From Nymphaea colorata (Eukaryota; Streptophyta; Magnoliopsida; Nymphaeales; Nymphaeaceae), in the NCBI RefSeq assembly GCF_008831285.2, contig NC_045138.2:21859934-21923933 (forward strand): a stretch of DNA of 64,000 bases, in the 5' to 3' direction. Positions within the stretch are counted from its first letter, which is position 1, and each line of letters opens with the position of its first letter. Made by a program: the position numbers and the translations under genes. This document shows positions 45,211 to 55,744 of this stretch, piece after piece. A model generated the notes under the pieces. The model worked only from the letters and a program-made list of their open reading frames with translations. It did not search any database and had not been told where the DNA came from.

Positions 45211-45267
45211 ATTTATAGTCAAGTGCAAAGACAGAATGGAATTGATACTTGATACTCTTTCTGTCTC
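45211..45267 (-). promoter_or_regulatory. SAUR copy 2 promoter: TATA box plus TGTCTC core
   Basis: TATAAAT (minus strand) at 45211-45217 and the auxin-response core TGTCTC (plus strand) at 45262-45267, 45 bp further upstream. The core lies at the edge of a CT run, so chance is possible, but its place is conserved in copies 3 and 4. Confidence 0.6.
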
Positions 45268-46320
45268 TCTCTCTCTCTAGATCTCTGTAATGATCTACAA
45301 CTACCGAGTAAGCACATGGATTGGTCGGGCAAGAGGAAGGAGAAGAGGATTCTTCTCTCGGCGACTTGGGTCCCTCGTTTTAGTCGCGGAAAGCGTTGTT
45401 CAAACAGCCATGGGTCCGCTTCTCCGGCATCCTCACCGTCAGCAATAAATGCATTGCCTGCTTACTACATCTATTCGACTGGCGGTTGCAGTATAACTTG
45501 TTTAAATGGGTCAAATATTCACGATTCATATGGTTGACTACAAGCATTAATTAATCATCTGAGTTAAGGCGGCGTGGATTCTATTTTCTTCTCTTCTCGT
45601 CCAAAAAAAAAAAAAACAATGTGATTTGAATGTATGGGGCAAAGTTGTTGATGGCATTATTTCTACCAGCTTGGCATGGGTTTCTACCAGTCACAGAAAG
45701 AAAAAGTTTCTTTTTTCTTGGAAAAGGCACCAGAAAAATCTTAGGAGCAAGAAAAATGAAAGAAGTTCCCCTTTTTGCATTTCCATGTTTAAGTTTTCAA
45801 TTTTGTTTATGTGCTTTTGTATTATTTTTGTGTTGTTTTTGGTTTAAAGTTTAAAATTCAAGGTAATTAAGTTTTTCTATGTAGTTACTTTTTATTGTTT
45901 CTTATAATTACTTTTTCATTTATTTAGATTTTTTCTTTTCTTAAATATTCCACAAATTTTTTCTGAGATTCTCAACCTAAAAAAACCCCCAAAAATTGGA
46001 CAAAATAATCCACCTTTAAATTATTTGTACTTGCCTATTTTGGTTTGAGACATGTACTTTGGTTTCTTTCATGGAATAATGGCCTTGGCTAGATATTGCT
46101 CTTTCTTAATGGCGACAAACTCTCCCTCAAACTAGGTGTCTATGTCATAAGCTAGCCAAAGTTCTATCTCGTTAGAAATCTTGGCCCTCATATGCCGAAG
46201 AACAAAACTTTTATTCTGATAGATCCTTTAAAGGTAATTTAAGATGCTTTACTAGTCATTGCTGGCTAACAGTGACCCTTTACTAGTTTTTGGTCAAAAC
46301 CGACTGTCCTCTAGGCTGAA

Positions 46321-46505
46321 GAGGCGGAGCCAAGAGGACCCACAGGGGCCCTGGCCCCCCCTTCTTTTTCAAAAATTTGCATATAAATTTTTTTAAAAAA
46401 ATTATTTATCCTATATAAAAATTTTGAGAAATGATATTTGGCTCCTGTCAAATTTTAAAACTACAACTTGCCCCCTCTTATAAAAAAAATTCTGGCTTTG
46501 CCTCC
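46321..46505. mobile_element. Mutator-like MITE, copy 4
   Basis: Ends GAGGCGGAGCCAAG and CTGGCTTTGCCTCC. The flanks GGCTGAAGA and TGCTGAAAG are an imperfect 9-bp duplication. The paralogous block at 34428-34500 reads straight through this site without the element, which confirms an insertion after block duplication. Confidence 0.75.
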
Positions 46506-47356
46506 TGCTGAAAGCTCAGTCAGCAAAGATAGACTGAAGGAAAGAAAACATGCATGACTATATGGGCAGATCATTCATTCATGGCATGTTTGATAAGATC
46601 AAATTGTAGAGTTCTAAAATTAAAATTCTTATTGTTTGGTTAAATAAGAATTGCGTTATCCAGCAAAAAAGAAGTTGATTCTGGAATTATGTGTCCATTC
46701 TTAGTCAAAATCCCAGAATTATGAGCCTAATAGGAGGTGGAATTATCATTCTTGAATTTTAGAATTTAATCATTTCTCATTGAGACACATGTCATGATGG
46801 TTTTAATTTATCAATTCCAAAATTTAGTTCATTTTTATCGAACACATCATTTCCTATTGTAGAGTCAAAATTCCAAACAATCAAACACAAAAAAAATAAA
46901 AACTAAAATTGTCATTCCTATTCCAATTTGAGGTGGATTTTTTTTTTTTAGAATTTTAATTGTAAAATCAAAATTCAAAGCCATCTAACGCCCCTTCAAT
47001 GGAAAGTAAGGTAAGCCCAAAGGTAGAGGCACACAATGGGCCAATGTTTCTTAAGCATTAGTGACAGCAAATTTGGGTTATCAAGTGTTGCCAACATAAC
47101 GCAGCTTCTCATTATTTTCACTGTCGGAAACCTCATGGTTTCAACAACCAGAATTTGGAACAGTGAAGACTAATTAAATTAAACCACCAACATAACACAA
47201 GTTTGCTTTCTTGCAATTTTTTGGATGTTCAGTGTAATCAAAATTTGGTGGCTACAGTTGAAGTTCCTTGACAATGATCATATTAGTTTCACGGAGTTTT
47301 TACCAGATTGCAAGGATGAAGCTGAGAGATAAAAGTATCTTCACACGAGAAACTTG

Positions 47357-47358
<2 letters not shown>

Positions 47359-47424
<66 letters not shown>
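47359..47424. repeat. (AT)n microsatellite
   Basis: 66 bp of AT dinucleotides with one GT interruption. Confidence 0.95.
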
Positions 47425-48101
47425 TTTTAGATGCTGCAAAGTGAGAGAGAGAGGTGAGGCCTTAGTGTAACATGAACTTTTTTTTTAAAATAATTTATGT
47501 TTGAACATGGTGAGAGGGCCACTTGCATTTTATGTTCTTTCACCTGCGACGATGAAAGCGCTCAACCACTCCATGACATGCAGCAAACTGTACTACATGT
47601 CATGTCAAGGAAACTGCCCACGATCCATCCAAGAAATTACTCTTAACAGCACCAATTGTACTACATGTCAAGGACACTGCCTGTGATCCATCCAGAAAAT
47701 TACTCTATAAACACACACATTCTATAATATAATATAACTTTATTTAACAAAACGAAACTGGACTTTGCAGGTCGATATATATTTTAATTAATCCAGTTTA
47801 ATTCTATATTGCTTAAATTTTTTATTAATTTAGATTAGGTATAACTGGTTAATTGTATTTGAGCATTTGTTGACCAAAAAAAGCATCTGGCTAGCGAGTG
47901 TATGTATATTTAATATGGCGTTCAGGACATTAATTGAATCGGTCAGGTACGAGAACGAGTTCTGAAGGTTGGTTGGACGGACTTTTTTAATGTTTTCCAA
48001 CTTGTGACTGGTCAATGAGAAAGGCATAAGATATAGACAAACCTGATCATAGGTTTGTGGGAAAGTCACAAGAAAGTGAGAAGCAAAGAGCCATAGTCAC
48101 A

Positions 48102-48277
48102 AGGGCGGAGCCAAGGTAAGGTCTGCATCGGCTCGGGTCTCACTTCAAAAAAAAAAACAAAAAAAATTACATGTAAATTTTAGAAAATTTCACTTGTTCT
48201 ATATAAAAATTTTGAAAAATGTCAGCCTTACAAACTTTAATTCGGCCCTCTCATAAAAAATTTCTAACTCTGCCCCT
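48102..48277. mobile_element. Mutator-like MITE, copy 5
   Basis: Left end AGGGCGGAGCCAAGG and right end AACTCTGCCCCT form diverged inverted repeats around an AT-rich interior. No clean target duplication remains. Confidence 0.68.
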
Positions 48278-49241
48278 AGACATAGAGCATTCACAATATG
48301 GGGCAATTTACATTCCTTCTGCATGATCTCCACTAAAAAATAACCCATTTATGTGGCTAGGTTACACTGCAAAATCAATGACTGGTTGAATACATTATGT
48401 AGTTACATATATAAAGACAAAGAGAAAACTGCAGCGATCTTACTATTAGAACAACTGATCGTCAACATGTGGTAAAAGACTAATCAAAGTACGGCTCAGT
48501 GAAAAAAAAATTAAAATGATAAGAAAATTTGAAAAGTAAAAAAGATTATATTTTTGAGTTGAATAGATCATTATAATTTTTGCTAAAAAAAGATCGCCAT
48601 ATATGTTTGTTAGAGTATTAGCTATAGTTTATGGTGCAATAATAATCTACATGGTTTCAATGGCGGTTTGGAAACAATAACACTGTTTTACTGTTTTATG
48701 CATCTACCCAAAAAAATAGTGCAGATTCATCAAAGAATGTAACCAATTTTTAGATTACATACATAAGACACAATATAATGTTACTGTTTCTTATTGTGCA
48801 TGCTTTTCACTGTCTAATCTAATTCTCATAATAATGACGGTGGCCTAGTTTTCCTTGAGGCTATCAAACAATGTTCATCTGGCATCTATACCATAAAACA
48901 GATTTTTATTTTAAGAAGCAAAAAATATATCTCGCTACTCCTTTGAGATTTTTACCATCAATTTCCCTTGTTTCTTTTCATATGGTACGTGGTAAGAAAG
49001 GAGGACAATGGAGCTGACACAACCAAGAACAAGATGCACGACAGGATTCCGACATGCATTGCTTTGAAAGAATGCAATAAGACTGAACTACATTTCACTG
49101 CAAAAAAAATTAAAGTGGACGCTGATGAAACTCACTTCGTTCCAGTTTATCTTTCAATCACAATATCGACATTATTATCAAATTTCAGTATCTGTAACTC
49201 AAATCAAAAGCTTGTACAGTGAAAATTGAAGGAGAGAGACG

Positions 49242-49242
49242 A

Positions 49243-49264
<22 letters not shown>
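49242..49264. repeat. (GA)n microsatellite
   Basis: About eleven GA units in SAUR block 3. Confidence 0.9.
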
Positions 49265-49274
<10 letters not shown>

Positions 49275-49721
49275 AAAATTGAAGGTACGTACGTAATGAA
49301 CTAGAAATTATAATACAGAGGACAAACATTTCAAATCAAAGGGCATAGTCGGCGGCAGCTGGAGATTCCCATTATCTTGACATATAATATCCGCTGGAAC
49401 ATGAAAAATCCAACAAGAGATGACAAATTTGTGTTAACACAAAATTGACCATGAGAGTCGCCCTCACCAACCTGTAAGTGAGGTGACAGTGACACAAGAA
49501 TTTCAGAACGATAGAAGTGATCGCGCTCATAATGAAAGTTTATTTACATGATTAGGACACTTTGTCTGCAAATTAATAAAGGAATAAACGATCTGAAAAG
49601 CAATTCATTATGTATTTCCTTCGGTGAACAGTACTTCACAAAAGATGGGCATCAAGAAAAAGGTATCCACATCAATGTGAAGGTCGTCCTCGGATGATTT
49701 AGTTGAAATTAACAGTGAAGC

Positions 49722-50066
49722 TCAACCCCGAGTGGCAGAAAACTTGGTGAAGAGATCATCTAGTTCAACGCAATGCCGCAGACTGTCTCTGCTGTTCAAG
49801 ATTTTCATAAGAAAAAGAAAGAGATCGACATCACAGGCAATCCTCAGGGCACCTCTGTAAGAGTACCCGAATTCCTCCACCGACAGCTGCAGCAACTTCT
49901 TCAGCAGAGGGTGATTCAGGTGGCGAGCTTCCATGACTAGCACCGAAGCTCTCGCATCTAATCCAACGGCGACTGGAACGTGGGCGGGCGGAACACCGGT
50001 ACCGCGACTGAAATGGGTCTTCTTCTTCGTCACAAAGTGGAAAAGTTTCTTCAGGAATCCTTCCAT
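49722..50066 (-). CDS. SAUR: SAUR-family auxin-responsive protein, copy 3
   Basis: An intronless 114-residue protein beginning MEGFLKKLFHFVTKKK. The SAUR core reads VPPAHVPVAVGLDARAS, RHLNHPLLKKLLQLSVEEFG and YRGALRIACDVD, followed by the full tail (KILNSRDSLRHCVELDD) ending SATRG. It is nearly identical to copy 4, so these two are the most recent pair. A TATA box lies at 50170-50176 and TGTCTC at 50221-50226. A possible poly(A) signal (AATAAA, minus strand, about 49537-49542) lies about 180 bp past the stop and is specific to this copy. Role as in copy 1. Confidence 0.88.
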   Translation of the reverse strand: MEGFLKKLFHFVTKKKTHFSRGTGVPPAHVPVAVGLDARASVLVMEARHLNHPLLKKLLQLSVEEFGYSYRGALRIACDVDLFLFLMKILNSRDSLRHCVELDDLFTKFSATRG

Positions 50067-50169
50067 CTCTCTCTTTCTCGAGTTAGCTCTCGCTCTTGGA
50101 CGAAGTTGGGGAAATGGGGGATCGATCTTATGTGCAGGAAGCTGGATTGGATCATCTGCATGGGTCGAA

Positions 50170-50226
50170 ATTTATAGTCAAGTGCAAAGACAGAATGGAG
50201 TTGATACCTGATACTCTTTCTGTCTC
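50170..50226 (-). promoter_or_regulatory. SAUR copy 3 promoter: TATA box plus TGTCTC core
   Basis: TATAAAT (minus) at 50170-50176, 104 bp upstream of the ATG; TGTCTC (plus) at 50221-50226. The CT run is short here, so the motif is less likely to be a microsatellite accident. Confidence 0.65.
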
Positions 50227-50904
50227 TTTCTAGATCTCTGTAATGATCTACAACTACCGAGTAAGCACATGGGTTGGTCGGGCAAGAGGAAGGGGAAGAG
50301 GATTCTTCTCTCGGCAACTTAGACCTCTCGTTTTAGTCGTGGAAAGTGCTGTTCAAAACGCCATGCGTCCGCTTCTCCCCGATCATCACCGTCTACAATA
50401 AATGCATTGCCTGGTTACTACATCTATTCGATTGGAAGATGCTCTATAACTTGTGAAAATGGGTCAAAGCTTCAAGATTCGTGTGGTTGTCTACTAGCAT
50501 TGATTAATGATTTGAGTTGCGGCTAGTTTGACGGCGTGGATTCAATTTTCGTCTCTTCTCATCCAAAGACAAAGAAAGTACTTCGAATGAGCTGGACTCT
50601 TCAATAAAGAAAAGGGAAGTTTCCTTGATCTAGATCATCAAGGAAGCCATATTTCATGAGAAATCGTATTATCATCGAAAATACCTAACAAAAACTTGGC
50701 CAAGACTATTTCGGAATCGATATTTATGAGGGCGGTAGTTGTCAAAGAAATAAACTACGGAAGCTGCAAGTGATCCATCGTAGAAGAAGAAGAAAAAGGG
50801 ACACAAGGTTTAAAAATCAAATTATTTCTTTTGCAAAGATTCGGACCATATGAATAAGGATTTTGCCATAAGGAAGGTACTATCTTTACTTCGCTTTACT
50901 TCTA

Positions 50905-51180
50905 AAAGAATTATGTTGCAAGGCAATTTGGTCACATTTCTAGTGTAAACAATTGAAAGGCTTGTGGCAGATGTTGAAGTCCGCGCTTGATTCTCTTAAT
51001 TTCAAACATTTTGACATTTGTGCTGAATGCATCAAAAGAAAGAAAACAAACATCAGAAAATTTGCAGATGCCAAGAAAAGTTCAGACAGCTTGGAACTTA
51101 TTCATATTGAAATTTATGGTTTATTCGCTACGGCTTCTTATGATATCTAATGGTATTTTATGATGTCCATATATGATTAA
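50905..51180 (+). pseudogene. Ty1/copia integrase-region relic
   Basis: Two overlapping frames recover a copia pre-integrase region: RQFGHISS in one, then LDSLNFKHFDICAECIKRKK and SSDSLELIHIEIYGLF in the other. The second part matches the integrase zinc-finger end and the start of the catalytic core. Frameshifts and stops end it by 51150. No LTR is attached. It lies between SAUR blocks 3 and 4. Confidence 0.8.
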
Positions 51181-52182
51181 TTATTTTCATTGTGGGTACT
51201 TGCATTTAATTCAACAACCTTCTTAAGTTAATCTGAAGATGATTTGTACTTCAAGATTTAACGTTTTCTGTAAACTTTTAAAATTAAATATTATATTGCT
51301 GTATGAGGAGGGTAGCTGCATGTTGGCCCTTTCATTTTCGGCTTGGCCTTGGCCTCATGTCCGTCGACTTCTTGTCGAGAAAAAAATTAGACCTTGGCCC
51401 TTGCTTGTCCGCAAATGCTGACCATGGTTGTTGTGCATCGAGGAAACCGACGGTGATTGATCCAAGGAGCGACACTCAGAAGGTGCTCCTCTCGAGTCTT
51501 CCTTAGTTAAGACACCACTTGCACAAGGCAGTGGGGCATATAGTGTATGATGGCATTAGCAACGGAAAAGCCGTGGCCATTAGTTAACCAATTGGTTTGC
51601 TCTATCAAAGAAGAAACACATCAGTGGTTGTTGGATATTTTATATATATATATATATATATAATATGGGCAAGTTATTTCTATCCTATAATGACGGTGGC
51701 CAGTTTCCCTTCAAGTTCTTGAAGAGACTATCAAGCAATGTTCAAAATTGCATATATACAAAACATATTTTTATTAAACGCCAAAAAATAACTCATAATC
51801 GCATTAAGTTTTTTTACCGTCACTTGCCCTCCTCTCCCTTTATCTAGACATACATATGATACTGGAGCATGAAAAATCCAATGCCAGAGACGAATTTGAT
51901 ATAACAAAATTGACTATAAGAATCGACCTCACCAACCTGTAGGTGAGGTGAACACAAGAAAGAATTGCAGAACGCTAGAAGTGATCTCCCTCATAAAGGA
52001 AGTTTGTTTACATGATTAGGTCACATTGTCTACAAATTAATAAAGGAATGAACGATCTGCAAAGCAATTGATTACGTATCTCCAACGGCAAACAGTTCAC
52101 AGAAGATGGGCATCAAGAAAAAATTATCCACATCAACGTGAAGGATGTCCTCGGTCGATTTCGTTGAAATTAACAGTGGAGC

Positions 52183-52527
52183 TCAACCCCGAGTGGCAGA
52201 AAACTTGGTGAAGAGATCATCCAGTTCCACGCAGTGCAGCAGACTGTCTCTGCTGTTCAAGATCTTCATAAGGAAATGGAAGAGATCGACATCACAGGCA
52301 ATCCTCAGGGCACCTCTGTAAGAGTACCCGAATTCCTCCACCGACAGCTGCAGCAACTTCTTCAGCAGAGGGTGATTCAGGTGGCGAGCTTCCATGACTA
52401 GCACCGAAGCTCTCGCATCTAATCCAACGGCGACTGGAACGTGGGCGGGCGGAACACCGGTACCGCGACTGAAATGGGTCTTCTTCTTCGTCACAAAGTG
52501 GAAAAGTTTCTTCACGAATCCTTCCAT
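52183..52527 (-). CDS. SAUR: SAUR-family auxin-responsive protein, copy 4
   Basis: An intronless 114-residue protein starting MEGFVKKLFHFVTKKK at 52527. An in-frame upstream ATG at 52614 would add 29 residues, but the start at 52527 is the one conserved in all four copies and sits 96 bp from the TATA-like box, so I chose it. The SAUR core VPPAHVPVAVGLDARAS to YRGALRIACDVD and the full tail ending SATRG are intact. The TATA element is altered to TATATAT (52623-52629). TGTCTC is at 52674-52679. Function by family is auxin-linked control of cell expansion. Confidence 0.86.
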   Translation of the reverse strand: MEGFVKKLFHFVTKKKTHFSRGTGVPPAHVPVAVGLDARASVLVMEARHLNHPLLKKLLQLSVEEFGYSYRGALRIACDVDLFHFLMKILNSRDSLLHCVELDDLFTKFSATRG

Positions 52528-52622
52528 CTCTCTCCCGTTTGTAGTGTCTGGGAGCTCTCGCTTTTGATGGGGTATCGATCTCATATGCAGGAAGCTGGAT
52601 TGGCTCATCTCCATGGGTCAAA

Positions 52623-52679
52623 ATATATAGTTAAGGGCGAAGACAGGATGGAGTTCAAACTTCATACTCTTTCTGTCTC
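52623..52679 (-). promoter_or_regulatory. SAUR copy 4 promoter: TATA-like box plus TGTCTC core
   Basis: TATATAT (minus) at 52623-52629 and TGTCTC (plus) at 52674-52679, with the same order and spacing as copies 2 and 3. Confidence 0.58.
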
Positions 52680-53979
52680 TCTCTACATTTCCGTCAAGAT
52701 CTACAACTACCGACTAAGCACATGGGTTGGTCGGGCAAGAAGATGAGGAACCGGAGTTCTTTTCTCTGCAACTTAGACCCCCGTTTTAGTCGTGGAATGT
52801 GTTATTCCAAAGGCCATGGGTCCGCTTCTCCGCGATCTTCTCCGTCAGCAATAAATGCCGTGCCTGGTTACTACATCTGTTCCGACAGGCGTCAGCAATG
52901 AAATTCCAGTTTCAAACTGTGTTAACTGTTCAAATGGCGCTTCTCACTTAAACTCAATCGCTTGAAAAGAAATCCCTCATAACAGGAATAACAAAGTGAG
53001 AAGAAGGGTAGAACCAGCAGGTTTCTACCAGTGACAGAAAATGTGTTTTTCTTTTTTCTTTCGGAAAAGACCACATGAAAATGTTTTAAAAAAATTGAAA
53101 TGGAAAAAACACATCCCTTTTTGTATTTTAGAAAAACTCTAAAATGAAATTTTCATGTTTTTTTTTTGCATTTATCATTTTCTTGGCATTAGTTTTTGTA
53201 GTTTTTGCTTTAAAGCTTCAAACCTAAGCTAAATTGTTATCATTTTTTATTTTATATAGTTATTTTTATGTTTTCTTGTAATTAGTTTTCATTTATTTTT
53301 TGTTTTATCTTATTTTTAGCATTTTTATTTTTTAAAAAATCACAAAATTTTCCTGAAATTTTCAGCTCTGCCAAAAAAATACCCCAAAAAAATCTTAAAA
53401 TATGTTACCGGTATTTGTGACTATGGATCATTTTACAACCCAACTTAATATTCTTCTGCTTGCCTTTTTTTGGTTTGACATATAATGGCCTTGGCTAAAT
53501 GCATTTCTTGGTAATGGCGGCAAACTGTCTTCTTCAAGATCAGTGTCCAAGTCAAAACCTAACCTTGTTTCTTCTTGTTAGAAATCTAAGCCCACATATA
53601 CCAAACATTACATGCATGTACTATATTTATATAGATTAGTAGAGCCAGAAATTTTGGCTGGACTGAACTAATTCAATAGCTTTCATACATAAAATATGTA
53701 CATATAATAAAATAAAGTCCAAATCCATAAAGATGGGCAAAACCATCATTTGAACTCTCAAAAGTTTATAAACAAGGTTATAGTTTTGCTTATAAATCAA
53801 AATTCACATGCTTCCGCTTAACTTTTCTCAATGAGGAGCATGAACAATTCGTATTTTTGCATGAACAATTCAATGAGGAGCATGAACAATTCGTATAGTT
53901 TTGCTTATCATTTGGTATATGTCTTTGTTTGACCGCGAATCTCCCCCCTTTTCTTCTTTCCCTCAACTTGACCTTAAAT

Positions 53980-54307
53980 TAAAGGTGGGCATCAGGCCTG
54001 ACCGGGCCTCTAAGGGCCGGCTTGGCTCGGTAAGGGCCGGCCCGATCTGGCCCGATAGCTCGGCTCTGGTTCGGCCCATTTAAAATTAAAAAATAATTTT
54101 TTAATTATGAAATAATTTTTTAAATATAAAATATATTTAATAATAATAAATATATATTATTAAAACAAAAAAAATATTTTTTTAATATAAACGGGCTAAA
54201 CGAGTCGGGCTGGGCTGACCCAGGCCGGACTATCGGGCTCGGGCCCAGCCAAGGCCAGGTTTTTCCTGGCCCAAGCCCGGGCCGGCCCGACCCGATGCCC
54301 AGGCTTA
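53980..54307. mobile_element. Family B hAT-like TIR element (GGCCCG-rich)
   Basis: 328 bp with a perfect 8-bp target duplication CCTTAAAT (53972-53979, 54308-54315), the size typical of hAT. Termini TAAAGGTGGGCATCAGG and, on the other strand, TAAGCCTGGGCATCGGG are imperfect inverted repeats. GC-rich arms of GGGCCGG and GGCCCGA words flank an AT-rich core. Non-coding. Confidence 0.82.
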
Positions 54308-54315
54308 CCTTAAAT

Positions 54316-54953
54316 CCATCAATTTGGATATGATTTTTTTTTTCAAGCCTGATGAATGTCCGAAAAACTGGATACAATTATGGACATACCGTATTCGAAT
54401 CCCATTCTCAGGTGTGTTGAATAATAACCATTTATGAAACATAAAAAAAAATCCTTTTATAAGAAAACATGTTTCGGGGAAAAGTTGAGAGATAAATGAC
54501 TCGAAAGATCAAGGGTCATTTCTCTTGGACCTTATAGAATACGATGCATTTGATTTGGATCATTTTTCTCACAAATTATAGAAGTTCAGATCATTCAAGT
54601 TATATAAATTTAGATAACTTGACTCCCGTGCGTGCATACCCAAACATGTCGAAATGATTTAAAAAAAAAAATTGCTATTGAAATCGTCATACATTAAAAA
54701 TACTGTTGTACCATAAATCATTTGCTAGTGCTTATGTGACAACAGTTTTTTATTGATATATTTATAATGAAAATTTAAAATTAGATATTTTTCACTAATA
54801 AAAATTGCGACAAAAGCATTAACAACGGTTTATGATGTAGCAACTGTTAATAGTGTTTTTAGCAAGGGTCATGGTTCTTTCAGCTATAGTATATGAGGCT
54901 TTCAAATTTGTAACTATTAGCCATTTTAACTTTTGGCATCTGCAACATTCTCC
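54316..54953. other. Intergenic, no gene recognised
   Basis: AT-rich, no supported feature. It ends at the AT tract 54954-54979. Confidence 0.5.
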
Positions 54954-54979
54954 ATATATATATATATATATATATATAA
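54954..54979. repeat. (AT)n microsatellite
   Basis: Thirteen AT units immediately upstream of the HSP20 fragment, marking its break point. Confidence 0.93.
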
Positions 54980-54984
54980 GTGTG

Positions 54985-55164
54985 TGTGATTACTGACACC
55001 TTGTCAAGCGTAGCCAAGGGAAGTTCCTCCACCGGTTCCGGCTGCCGGAGAACGCCAAGGTGGGTCAGCTGAAGGTGGCGATCGAGGACGGCATTCTCAC
55101 CGTGACCATGTCCAAGGGGGAGGTCAAGAAGCCGGAAGTCAAGTCGATAGAGATCTCCGGGTGA
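54985..55164 (+). pseudogene. HSP20: C-terminal fragment of a class I small heat-shock protein
   Basis: The frame from 54997 reads [20 protein letters not shown], then [26 protein letters not shown] and a TGA at 55162. This is the end of the alpha-crystallin domain and the C-terminal tail of cytosolic class I sHSPs, including the G-x-LTV motif and the conserved IEISG end. An in-frame TGA at 54994 replaces the Trp usual in the WHRVERSSGKF motif. Everything upstream is replaced by an AT microsatellite, so start codon, N-terminal arm and most of the domain are gone. GC content is much higher than its surroundings, as expected of an sHSP gene. It is a relic, not a functional chaperone. Confidence 0.9.
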
Positions 55165-55740
55165 GAATTTCTCCTGGTCTCTGGTTGTCCCCAATCAGTC
55201 GCGGAGGGAACGGGAGATTTTAAAAACTTTAAAAATTTATAAATATCTGCAGATCACATTTATTTTTAGACAAATATCCTATAATGCTGAAATTTGGTAA
55301 ATTCGGTTCAAAATTTGGGTTCAGGCTCCGATTTAGACTGGATTCAAATGGTTGGATTTCAGATTCAGATTAAAATATGGTTTTTTTTATTGGAATTCGA
55401 ATTTGGGTCCAAATATGTGAATATCCAAAAAAATGGATAAGATTATGGTATATTTGATCTGAATCTGATCCATTGACATCTTTAGTCTCCATTACAAACT
55501 TTCATGACCTCAACTCTTTGTATACCGATATGCAAGTTGAATCATAGCAGGATGTCACTCCGAGTCATTGCAAACTGGGTTTGGACTCTGGTGGGGTGGT
55601 ACTTGGGTAGTGGGATTAGCCTCCTGCTCACTTGGACATTACCTTTCAGGGTAGCTAAGGATGATAAAAATTGGCAAAGATAATATAAAGAAAAAAAAAA
55701 TTGATGTCATGGACTAAAACCTAACCTACAATCTTCTTCT
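55165..55740. other. Intergenic with a GGATTCGAA-type degenerate repeat
   Basis: 55300-55480 contains recurring words such as GATTCAAAT, GATTTCAGATTCAG and GGAATTCGAATTTGGG, typical of another plant repeat. Its ends were not found. Confidence 0.4.
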
Positions 55741-55744
55741 CCAA

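Larger units (their letters stand above)
42465..46220. repeat. SAUR-array block 2
   Basis: Opens with sequence like 34610-34720, includes 43140-43415 (like 47730-47950) and ends with sequence like 53460-53610. The SAUR gene is at 44755-45105; the rest is non-coding, with short frames only. Confidence 0.62.
46225..50600. repeat. SAUR-array block 3
   Basis: The longest block, expanded by two MITEs (46321, 48102) and an AT tract. It includes 47080-47340 (like 38760-39080) and 48840-50580 (like 40340-42000). The only gene is SAUR copy 3. Confidence 0.62.
51230..53620. repeat. SAUR-array block 4
   Basis: Begins with sequence matching 39310-39720 (GTTTTCTGTAAACTTTTAA, then CATCGAGGAAAC) and ends with sequence like 46060-46210. 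The gene is SAUR copy 4. It includes an AT tract at 51641-51662. Confidence 0.62.

Noticed and set aside
52528-52614. N-terminal extension of SAUR copy 4 to the upstream ATG
   Set aside because: The extension is not conserved as protein in the other copies, while MEGF is; it lies in the expected 5' UTR.
54880-55194. 104-codon minus frame at the HSP20 fragment
   Set aside because: Antisense of the sHSP relic; the sense strand reads clear sHSP motifs.
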